Origin: Dipteris shenzhenensis
Lineage: Eukaryota; Polypodiophyta; Polypodiopsida; Gleicheniales
DNA length: 64,000 nucleotides
Direction: 5' to 3' (one strand)
Assembly (NCBI GenBank): GCA_047967505.1
Contig: CM106539.1
A program made the position numbers and the translations under genes. Shown in pieces: positions 22,250-31,700 of this stretch. The first letter of the stretch is position 1. Each line of letters opens with the position of its first letter. The notes below the pieces were generated by a model that saw only the letters and a list, made by a program, of their open reading frames with translations, was not told where the DNA came from and searched no databases.

Positions 22250-22730
22250 GGCAAATAGCAGCTGATGGAGGGAGTAACTTTTGAGGATGGGAGTTTCTAT
22301 GGCTCTCTAAACATGAAAGTGAGAATGTGATGTAAAAAGGACTCTTACCCCTTAATATATATAAAAACCCTAAAAAGGACTCATTACACTTACAGGTGAA
22401 AAAGGTACATAGATAGAAAGGCTCACAGTGTGATGGTATCCTAGATTGATTGAATGATGGAGAAAGCCACATCTCTTTTCCCATGTAAACATGATGCACT
22501 TTTGCGAGCCATCCTTTCTTCCCAAACTTGAACTTCAAGATGTGCCCCTTCCACTCATGCAAGATGTCACCTCTCTTGCTCTTGGGAAGCTTATGTGGAC
22601 CTTTGGCCGATCCTTTCATCACTATCCAGTCATTTAAGTTGTAGGTGCAAGGGATCCACTCATCCAATGCATTTTTGGTGTTGTGGAAGGTCACAGCATT
22701 GCGTGGTCTTGTAGCCTTGCTCCTCACCAT
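22236..22730 (-). CDS. Hypothetical ORF upstream of copy 1
   Basis: From an ATG at 22730 on the minus strand, 164 residues beginning MVRSKATRPRNAVTFHNTKN, with a basic segment LPKSKRGDILHEWKGHILKF. The frame is open further upstream, but there it only reads a minisatellite. The end overlaps the start of the gene at 22249 in another frame, and the last part covers the TATA-like region, so only about 22430-22730 looks coding. No family recognised; it may be an exon or chance. Confidence 0.3.
   Translation of the reverse strand: MVRSKATRPRNAVTFHNTKNALDEWIPCTYNLNDWIVMKGSAKGPHKLPKSKRGDILHEWKGHILKFKFGKKGWLAKVHHVYMGKEMWLSPSFNQSRIPSHCEPFYLCTFFTCKCNESFLGFLYILRGKSPFYITFSLSCLESHRNSHPQKLLPPSAAICHGFN
22354..22364 (-). 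promoter_or_regulatory. TATA-like element upstream of copy 1
   Basis: TATATATATTAAG on the minus strand about 105 bp before the ATG at 22249. Copy 2 has a TATA box 78 bp before its ATG. Confidence 0.45.
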
Positions 22731-22769
22731 GCTTGCAAAGGTTGCAACAGCAAGAATGGGACTCCCACA

Positions 22770-22997
22770 TAGGGCAATGTAGCTCCAACAGAGGTGCAAA
22801 AGAGGGAGAACGAGAGGGACAAAGCAGCAGCAACAGAGGCACAGGAGAGGGAGGAGAGGGAAAGAGCAGCTCCAACAAAGGCACAAAAGAGGGAGAAGGA
22901 GAGGGATAGAGCAGCAGCAACAGAGGCATAGGAGAGGGAGAAGGAGAGGGACAGAGCAGCTCCAACAGAGGCACAGGAGAGGGAGAGGCGAGAGAGA

Positions 22998-23042
<45 letters not shown>
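22770..23042. repeat. 45-bp minisatellite followed by a (GA)n microsatellite
   Basis: Five or so units of about 45 bp alternate AGCAGCAGCAACAGAGGCAC and AGCAGCTCCAACAGAGGCAC starts, each followed by GAGAGGGAGAAGGAGAGGGA. At 22985-23042 comes a near-perfect GA run. Because 45 is a multiple of three, a long minus-strand frame with Pro-Ser-Leu repeats stays open; I do not regard it as a gene. Confidence 0.85.
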
Positions 23043-23045
<3 letters not shown>

Positions 23046-23199
23046 CTGCAGCAAGCAGGCCAGAGCAGGAGGGAGCAGAGAAAGAGGGGGAAGAGGGAAA
23101 ATGCATGGGATTTGGTTCAAATGGAGTGATTTGGCAGGCTGGACCAGAACAATGGGAGGTAGAGGCCCTAGAAAGAGGGAGGGGAAAAGGAAAATTCAC

Positions 23200-23574
23200 C
23201 TAAAGGGCCCTACCATCCCATTGAAGGTAGTTTTGGGCTCATGTGGGGGAGGTGCACCTGGTAGGAGGGTCAAACATGGGTTAAGAGGGGGGGAATGGTT
23301 TGGGTGGTTGCTAGTGTAAGGGGAACAACCAATAGGGGCTCTCTGCAGGCCTGCCCACCCTCTACCTCAACATACCATTGCCCCACACCTTCTAGCACTC
23401 TCATTGGTACACCTCAAATCACCCTCTAATCCCTTAAATTAGGAAACACTAATTGTAGGCCCTTTTGAGACTCTAATTCTCCCCTAATGTATGAAATATG
23501 AGTTAATTACTTAAATGTGTTCATGGAAAATTATGTGATAAAGGTTGATGTAAAAGATGTAGAATCCTTAGTCA
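23200..23574. other. Spacer before the hAT gene
   Basis: Purine-rich sequence then AT-rich sequence. No gene or terminal inverted repeat of the hAT element could be identified here. Confidence 0.45.
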
Positions 23575-24928
23575 TTATTACAAGTTAGAAGTTATTGACT
23601 CTCGTGAGAGATTTGTGATAATTAGGCCTTATACTAGAACAAAGGAGTCAATGGAAGATGCTACAGATCCTAGTTTAGGGCAAGTCAGTCAGCCATGCTC
23701 GTCACAAGGCTCTAGACCACAAGCAATGGTTACGGAGTTTAGTCCTAGTCAAAAAACACAAAGAAAAAAGCTGCCTGGGGCTGAGTGGCAATTTGTTGAT
23801 AGCTTAAATGGCAAGTATTACGACTGGGTGTGCAAATAATACTATAAAGTGTAGAAGAGTGGTGGAGCCCCATGTATTATTGGCAGTAATCTCAAGTCAA
23901 TAGGAAAATGCACCTATTTTGATAGGCAGAGACTGCTGGCTACAAGGCTTAGGGAAGAAAGAGCTAAGGAAGAAAAGAAGAAAGGGCGTCATCAAGGAAC
24001 AAGGCTTGGCATTGCTTTTGCATGCACAAACACATCACGTGATAATGTGGCCAGTGGGATGCACATTGATGTAGATAGAATAGATCTGGAAATTGAGACC
24101 GAATCAAATGTTTCACAGGCCAATATACATGTCACTGAAAGGATGCATGAAAATAAAAATCTGAGTTCATCTCAAACACCTTCTTCAATGATGACGCAAA
24201 CATCCTTGCATGAAAGCTTTCGAGGGCCTTTGTTGGAAGATATGCAGTATGCACTTGCAGAGGCAATATTCTTCATAGGATCGTCATTGTCGATGGTAGA
24301 CAAGCAACCATGGAAACATGCATGGAAGAACATTGGTGAATTCGGTCCTAGTTTCTCTCCTCCATCTTATCACAATACCAAGCATTCTTTGCTAGACAAA
24401 TGCTATGAAGAGGTGAAAGAGAGAGTCAACCAAGTAGTCTTAAATAATCTTGATCTTTCGAGATGTACAATTGTGATGGTTGGTCGAATGTACAACGTCG
24501 CCCTCTCATCAACGTAATGGTTGTCTTACCTCGTGGCAAACACTTTTTAAGAGCTATTGATAGCTCTAGTCAAATTAACACGGGCACTTACATAGTACAG
24601 GTTATTACTGATGTTATTAATAGTGTGGGAGCAGCAAATGTGGTACAAGTGGTGATGGACAATGCAAAAAATTATCGACCTTTAGAGGTAAAAAAATTAA
24701 TAGGATTTACCCATGTATATATGCTACTGGTTATAATACCCACAGCTTGAATTTGGTTCTGCGGGATTGGCACAAGAGTGATGATACATAGTGGTTCAAA
24801 GAGCCTATCGAAGATGCTAGTAGAATAGCAAAATTTGTGCTTAATAGACAACAAGTCCTTGACATCTTTCAACCACATATGAATTCAATGTTAAAGCTAC
24901 CGGTAGAAACAAGATTTGCTAAGCACTT
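23575..24928 (+). pseudogene. hAT-type transposase, N-terminal part (BED finger and DUF659-like region)
   Basis: The frame at 23615-23840 ends in WQFVDSLNGKYYDWVCK, then a stop where a BED finger CxxC would continue; KSGGAP follows. The next block (24047-24480) has LAEAIFFIGSSLSMVDKQPW, FSPPSYHNTKHSLLDKCYEE and LDLSRCTIVM. A frameshift near 24475 leads to DGWSNVQRRPLINVMVVLPR and NVVQVVMDNAKNY, the DUF659 signature of plant hAT proteins. The segment ends LPVETRFAKHF where the gypsy element is inserted. Removing the gypsy and one CACTT joins RFAKHF to YVLEALLKNKD in frame, so the insertion hit a hAT gene body. Stops and frameshifts show it is dead. Confidence 0.85.
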
Positions 24929-24971
24929 TGTTGACTCTATGCCAACATGAACTTATGAAGAAAGAGAAGGT

Positions 24972-25290
24972 GTTACAACTTTGTGATACAACTTTGTGTT
25001 GCAACTTTGTGTTACAACTTCTAGACACAACTTTGTGTTACGACTTTGTGTAACAACTTTGTGTTACAAGTTTGTGTTACAACTTCTACATGAAGAGAGA
25101 GAATGTGTTACGACTTTGTGACACAACTTTGTGTTACAACTTTGTGTAACAACTTTGTGCTACAACTTTGTGTAACAACTTTGTGTTACCACTTTGTGTT
25201 ACAACTTCTACATGTAGAGAGAGAATGTGTTACGACTTTGTGACACAACTTTGTGTAACAACTTTGTGATACGACTTTGTGTTACATACA
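24972..25290 (+). repeat. U3 tandem repeats of 13-15 bp
   Basis: Some twenty units of ACAACTTTGTGTTAC and close variants (GTAAC, GATAC, GCTAC, GACAC). The same array is in the 3' LTR (about 36190-36530) and inverted in the left LTR (about 3260-3525). Its position upstream of the TATA box fits a U3 regulatory array; that role is inferred. Confidence 0.85.
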
Positions 25291-25312
25291 GGGAGAGAAG
25301 CTCTCCAACTTG

Positions 25313-25320
25313 TATAAATA
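25313..25320 (+). promoter_or_regulatory. TATA box of 5' LTR
   Basis: TATAAATA followed by CCCCATAATGGAATGAAG, conserved in all three LTRs. Transcription probably starts 25-35 bp downstream. Confidence 0.75.
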
Positions 25321-25919
25321 CCCCATAATGGAATGAAGCCCAGACTCTTGGGGCATTGTGTTGAGTCTACATTGGTATTCCAAGCATTTGTCTCAAGTGT
25401 CCATGCTTCCTTGCACTGCACGTCCAAAAGCATGTCCTAACCTTGCAACCCTTCTCCCCTCTCCTCCAACCCTGCAACCCACCCTCTCCCTCTCCTCCTC
25501 CCTCCTCCTCCTTCCTCCTTCTCCTCCTCCTCCCTCCTCCTCCTCCTCCTTCTCCTCCTCCTCCCTCCTCCTCCTCCTCCTCCTCCTCCCTCCTCCTCCT
25601 CCTCCTCTCTCCTCCCCCTTCCTCCTCCTCTTCCCTCCTCCTCCTTCCTCCTCTCTCTTCTTTCACCCATGCTCATACACCTTCTTCCTCTCCCACTCCT
25701 ATGCTTTCCTAAACCCTTAAACTCCATGATCCACGAGGGAGACGAGTTCTCCACCATGTACTCTACTCTGAACCTTGGATCCTCCTTCTAACCCTGGACT
25801 CCTTCTAAACCTTGGAACCTCCTTCTAAACCCTGGAACTCCTTTTGAACCCTGGAACTCTTTCTAAACCCTGGAACTTCCTTCTGAACCCTTAAATTCCT
25901 CCTAAACCCTACAACCCCC

Positions 25920-25941
25920 AATGAAGGCGAAAGCCTTCATT
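25920..25941 (+). other. Conserved LTR hairpin with GAAA loop (5' LTR)
   Basis: AATGAAGGC-GAAA-GCCTTCATT: nine perfect pairs closed by a GNRA-type tetraloop, downstream of the TATA box and so within the transcript. It is identical at 37184-37205 and in the left copy. Confidence 0.75.
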
Positions 25942-26164
25942 ACCTCAACAAAGATGGTTTACGTGCCTTTTACACATGCTTACACTTTGTTTGCTTACCA
26001 CACTTAAGCCTACATCTCTCACCGGAACACGACTCGAGGTCCTAAGCTACACATATACTACAACCGACAATCCTAATATATCTGTAGGTGACAAAAAGCC
26101 TCGGAACCCTGCAACATAGAATACCCAGCTCTTCCTACGAAAGCAGTAGGAAAGAGACAACATT

Positions 26165-26182
26165 TGGCGCCGCTGCCGGGGA
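26165..26182 (+). other. Primer-binding site, tRNA-Asp type, one mismatch
   Basis: TGGCGCCGCTGCCGGGGA, two bases after the LTR. It differs from the left copy at one position (C for T). Confidence 0.9.
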
Positions 26183-26839
26183 GACTAGCGTCTCAAGTAG
26201 TGAGTAAAACATACGTAGGTATGTGTAAAACAAGACACTACTTTGAACTTTCACGAAGATAACACTCAAGGGCAAGGAGAGTAAATTTTTTTTCCAATTC
26301 TAGCCAAACATATCAACCCCAAACATCCACTTTGGGTTACTACCTTAAGAAATTTTCTTAATTTCTTACATAGAAGCCACATGATAAACAATCAGGCTAG
26401 GTAGTGGACACGGATGCGTAGAGCTTTCAATTTTGATCATTTTATCTTTTTACAGAAAAGCAAACCGAGCTCTCCATAACGAGTTATGGCTCGGGAAGAG
26501 TTTAGGGTTAAACCCTAAACCTAAACCCTAAACCTAAAATCCAATCCTATAAAAACCTACTCCACCCCCCTCATTCTTCATCTTTCACTTTTTGCCTCCA
26601 TTCTCTTCCTCATTCCGAGCCCCACGCAAGACACTCCTCCCTCTCCATCGACCACCCCCTTACTCCTATCCTCGCAATGTAAGTGACATCGAGCCCTTCT
26701 CGCAGCGATGACCTAGCCTTCCACCCACCGTCCATTGTTCCGCAACAATCTCGTTACATCGAGAAAGACTTGGAGAGCGTCAGGTAACCACTTCTCCTTG
26801 CTTTTCAATTTCCGTCTTTCAGTTTTTTTTGTTGCTCTT

Positions 26840-27960
26840 TTACCCCTCTCCCCCTCCACCACCACCTCCCCCTCCACCACCCTCTCCCCCTCTCCCCCTC
26901 CCCCTTCATCACCACCTCCCCCTCTCCCCCTCCCCCTCCACCACCACCTCCCCCTCCCCCCTCCCCATTCACCTCCACCTCCCCCTCCCCCTCCCCCCTC
27001 CCCCTCCACCACCACCTCCCCCTCCCCCCTCCCCCTTCACCTCCACCTCCCCCTCCCCCTCCCCCCTCCCCCTCCCCCTCTCTTTTCTCTCTCCTCTCTC
27101 CCCCTTCCCCCCCTCTCTCTCCTTTCTCTCTCCTCTCTCCCCCTTTTCCCCTCTCTCTCTCCTCTTTTTTTTCCCCCCTCTTTCTCTCACTCTCTCCTCT
27201 CTCCCCCTCGTTCTCTCTCCCACCCCTTCTCTCTCTCTCCCCCTTACCCCGGTCACCCCCCACCCCCCTCTCTCTCCCCCTCCCCCTTACCCCGCTCAAC
27301 CCCTACCCCACCCCACCCCCCTCTCTCTCCCGCTCCCCCTTACCCCGCTCAACCCCCACCCCACCCCACCCCACCCCACCCCATCCCCCCTCCCGCGGCG
27401 GCGCTCCGCAGCGCCGCTGTCCGCTTTCCCCCCGCCCGCGCGCGCCACCCCTCGGCCCCCCGCGCCACCCCCCGCTCTCCCCCGCCACCCCCGCGCCACC
27501 CCCCGCCCTTCCCCCCTCCCCCGCCCCGCCAGCGGCCGAGCTGCCAGCGGCGGCACCCCTCACCCGCCCGCGCAACCCCGCCCAACCCCGCCCCGCCCCG
27601 ACCCCTCCCCGCCCGCGGCGGCGACGCCCGCCCCTCTCCCCTCCACGCTCACCCCTCGCCCCTCTCCCCCGCACCCCCTCTCCCCTCCGCCCGCCCTCCG
27701 CCCCGCGGCGGCGCACACAGCGCCGCCCCGCCGCTCTCCACCCCCTCTCTCTAGCCCCCCGTCCCGCCCCGCGCACCCCCCACCCCCCGCGCCACCCCCG
27801 CCCCGCCCCGCCCCGCCCCGCGCACCCCCCTCGCCCCCTCCCCCGCCGCCCCCCCCGTCCCGCCCCCGCGCACCCCCCGCCCCCCGTCGCCACCCCCGCG
27901 CACCCCCCGCCCCCTTCCTTCCCCCCGCGCGAACCCTCCCCCCCCCGGGCGCCGCCGTCG
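26840..27960 (+). repeat. Polypyrimidine then C/G-rich tract in the gypsy leader
   Basis: About 1.1 kb of almost pure CCCCCTCC/CCACCT units to about 27390, then GC-rich with CCGC and CCCCGCC. The opposite strand has many G-runs and could form G-quadruplexes; mirror-symmetric purine segments could form triplexes. The matching tract in the left copy is on the plus strand at about 40-1730. Confidence 0.9.
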
Positions 27961-28019
27961 GGCAGCACCCCCAGAACCACCCCCAAAAAAAAAGAAAAAA
28001 AAAAGAAAAAAGAAAAAAG

Positions 28020-28260
28020 ACCCTAACCTAAATCTAACACAGGTTAGTTACTAACTACGGTTAGGTTAGTTGGTTAACCTAGGTTAGGTTAGGTTAGTCG
28101 GCTAACCCTAGGCTAGTTAGTCTAACTTAGTTAGGTTAGAATACCTAGGTTAGGTTAGTATTAACCTACGGTCAGTAACTAACTACAGTTAGTTAACCTC
28201 CCAGTTACAGTAACTGGGAGGATCTAGGTTAGTTTCCTTAACTAGAGTCACTTGGTTTCA
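28020..28260 (+). repeat. GGTTAG-rich stretch with a perfect palindrome
   Basis: Dense GGTTAG/CTAACC motifs in both orientations. At 28197-28221 is CCTCCCAGTTAC-A-GTAACTGGGAGG, twelve perfect base pairs around one base. Confidence 0.8.
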
Positions 28261-28706
28261 ACCCCTCAGTTGGACCTAAAGTCCATTCACACCACCATTA
28301 GGACCCCCCCAAACGCAACATTTGCCCCTCCTTTAACCCCTCGAAACTGATCTGTTTGGGACCCAAACTGAATCCCGTTTGAACCCAGATTTCACACACG
28401 GAAACACCACGTTACGGGGTATTTTTCCAGCCCATTGCACACCATTTCGGCATCCCTAGAACACGTTCATTCGCGCCCCCGTGTGGGCTTCATTTTGCAT
28501 TAATTCACTCGTATTTTCACGCCGTGACCTCTGATTAACGATCCGTCTGCACCGGCACATTTCCCTACACACGTAGGACAATCTTAGGCACATTATTAAC
28601 ACGACGGCCCCTAAACAAACTAACACCACTCTAACTCTCCTAACAACACCACCTCCACAAACGTCCTTGGGGTAGCGACACCCTTGGCCAATCACGCACA
28701 ATCTGC

Positions 28707-31700
28707 ATGCAGTTACGTTCCGGCCAACGACTTCGCTTCCAACGCTCGCCCCATCCACATCTAACTCCATTGCAACATCCGCCCCCACCAATCCTCTACC
28801 CCGAATTCCCCCCTGAGATTCAACAACTCCCTTTAACTCCTCCACGCCCCAACATGGCTGGACGCCGTCATGACCATGATGGGGATATCGAGCTCGAGGC
28901 AGAGGCTGACAACTTCTTCAATCGACGAAATCACAACAATCACGGCCGACGCCCCTTGGGAAAACTGGAACTTCCCAAATATAATAATAGGGGAGACCCA
29001 GCTCGCTTCCTCCAGCATTTTGATGCCGCATGTCGAGCAAGTGGTGATCAATCCCATGAAACGAAGGTGGCTTGGTTTCCAATGGCCTTAACTGATGAGG
29101 CGTCAGAATGGTACCTTGACCTTCTCGTGGAAGAACGTGCCACATGGGACCTACTTCAAACCGAATTCAAACGTCGCTTTCAAACGGAACGGCTACAAGA
29201 TGATCCCGCTCTCCAACTCAGCAAGATCGAACAAGGCCGGAGGGAAGATGTACGCACATACCTGGGAAAGATGAAGAGATTGATTGCCAAATGTGACCCA
29301 CGCCCAGATGCAAAGTACCTCACGGCATGGTTCATAGCAGGACTCAGAAAGAAAATTCGCAAGGATATGAAAAAGATAAGTAGCTATGAAACATTCAGTG
29401 ATGCTCATGCGGCAGCCATTGACATCGAAGATGGCATGACAGATTCAGACACTAGCAGTGATGATGCCAGATCAAATACACGAGATAAACGCTCGAAAAA
29501 AGGTAAATCAAAGGACACTGCCGAAACATCCAATGAAGATCGCCTAGAGGCCATGACCTTGAAGTTGAAAGAAGATATGATGCAGGCCATGGATCAAAAA
29601 CTCCACTTGTCTCAGCCGCCAACTCAAACATATCCACGGCGAGAAAATGTCTGGTGCCCACACTGCTTGGCAAATCATACAGCAAATGAATGCCCAATCC
29701 TAAGAGCAAGGATCACTGCACAAGCAAATCCACCGCCACGGTTGTGGTGCCATATCTGCGTCGTCGGCGGCCATGATGAGAACAGTTGCATCTTCAACAT
29801 GCGCAACAATCCGCCTCGACCACCACAATACCAAGCGGCACCCATGCCAGTATACAGGCAACCGGCACTTGCACAAGCACCACCAGCTCCGAGGCTAAAT
29901 CCTGTTCCCGTTCGGACACAAATCCCACAACTACTCAAGAATCCGAATCCACGACCGTATCCAAGAGCACCAAATCCAGCTCCTCAGGCAGTTCCCATAC
30001 ATCAATTACAAGCCGAGGAAGTAGACTCGCTATTTGAGTATGAAGCAGAGTACCCAGTGTACTATGTAGAAGGTGCAGAGGGTCTAATACCAGTCTATGC
30101 AAATCAAGTGCGACCCAACACATTTCGAGCACCAATCAAGTGTTACGGTTGTGGAGAAAATCATAGGATCGCAGAGTGCCCTCATCGTGGTAGCCCCGCT
30201 ACTTTCCAACCACTTTGCAGAGATTGTGGCATAGGACATGCCTGTATGGATTGTCCCATGAAAAATAAGGTCCCAGAACAAACAGAGGTTAAGCCTGACG
30301 TCCCCATCGGCATCATTGGGGTGGACCATCAAAGTCTGGGTCCGGCAAGTCTAAGGTCACAACCTATCAATGTAATTACACGCCAACAGAAAGAGGCCAC
30401 GAAGGACCCTATCATTCCAATCCAACCGAAGCGACTTCTGAGAAAGAAAGCACAAGTGCCTCCACCTCCGCCAAGCAATGAGCAGCCGAGTTCATCCACA
30501 TCCACTCCCGAGCCTCGAATACAAGAAGCTCCATTCCCGAATGCAGAGGTGGAGAAGGCTCGTTTTCAAGTACTTCAGCAATGGGTTCAAAATGAACAAG
30601 CTCAATTTGAGTCTCAGAAACAAGCTCAAGACCCACTCCATGACTTGGCCCCACAAAGTATTGATACTGTATCTGAGCCTTTGTTCCAACAACAGACTCC
30701 ACAACAAAATGTACCGCCACGTCAACTTGAAGGAGCTGCACTCTCTAGCATCCTGAGTTGCCCTGTGTCAATTCCCATCGGAATCCTCTTACGAAATTGT
30801 CCCAATCTCTGGGAGAGTTTCAAAGGATGGATTGAACTCGCAAATCCCCCTCCACCTATGAACGACATTGAAGATATCCCTGTGCGGATGGGTGAGAGAG
30901 ATGACATACGCAACATCACTGTGCCTTTAATCCACAAAGCATATAATGAAGTCCAAGCCATAGTGGATGGTGGAGCAAGTGTCAATGTCCTATCAAAGGA
31001 GCTCTACGAAGAATGGGGTCTCCCACCAATGCAAAAGGCTAATTTCAACATATGCCTTGCCGATGATTCACGGGCTAAACCCTTGGGAGTAGTGAATGGC
31101 GTGTCCACAAAGATCGCAGGAGTCCACTTTTCCCTTCAATTCACAATCTTGAATCTCCCCAAAAAATCCTATCAAATCTTACTGGGACGTCCTTGGTTAC
31201 GGGAAGCATCAGTCCTCCATGACTGGGGAACTAATAGATTGACAATCCAGAATCGAGACACTGCAGTCAGGGTGAATGTGGGGACAGGAACTATTAAACC
31301 AATTGTTCCTAGATCATTGGATGACACATCTTCCACGACAATCTCGAGCAAATCAGCTCCCTTGCAACAGCATGCCATAGCAGGTGACTCACAAAGCAAT
31401 GTCAATAACTGGATACAAACATTGGCAACCATCGACAACTGCCATTCATTAGACCCCATTTTCTCACAGATAGATGTTAACACACTACAGGTCGATCCTC
31501 CACCGACACATGAAGAACCAATCGATCTAGAGATGCCATTCTTTATGGCTGACCTCGAATGGGATAATGAACCTGAAGAAGGTACCCATACCAATGATGA
31601 CTCAGATTTTCCTTGGGACCTTGAAACAGAGGCTGTGAATGCTGAAATTGAAAATCAAATCTTTGATAATGACCTAGCCATTCTGCATGCCCTAATGGCA

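Larger units (their letters stand above)
24929..26162 (+). repeat. 5' LTR of the complete gypsy element
   Basis: Begins TGTTGACTCTATGCCAACAT and ends GAAAGAGACAACA. Parts in order: tandem TTGTGTTACAACT-like repeats (24972-25290), TATA box, CTC-rich tract (25480-25665), a minisatellite with TTCTAAACCCTGGAACTCC-like units (25775-25910) and a GAAA-loop hairpin. Confidence 0.95.
26183..28706 (+). other. Gypsy leader (5' untranslated region)
   Basis: A 2.5-kb noncoding leader. It contains telomere-like boxes (AAACCCTAA repeats, 26500-26540), a pyrimidine tract, a GC-rich block with small hairpins (for example GCGGCGCT-CCGC-AGCGCCGC at 27398-27417), a GGTTAG-rich stretch and about 450 bp of ordinary sequence before the gag ATG. 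The long Pro/Ser/His/Leu-rich open frames arise from the tract. Confidence 0.8.

Noticed and set aside
24972-25290. Regular short repeats that could be taken for a CRISPR array
   Set aside because: Units are contiguous without unique spacers, lie in a retrotransposon U3, and the context is eukaryotic.
26735-28031. 339- and 400-residue Pro-rich ORFs upstream of gag
   Set aside because: Same leader tract as above; overlapping open frames on both strands and no domain.
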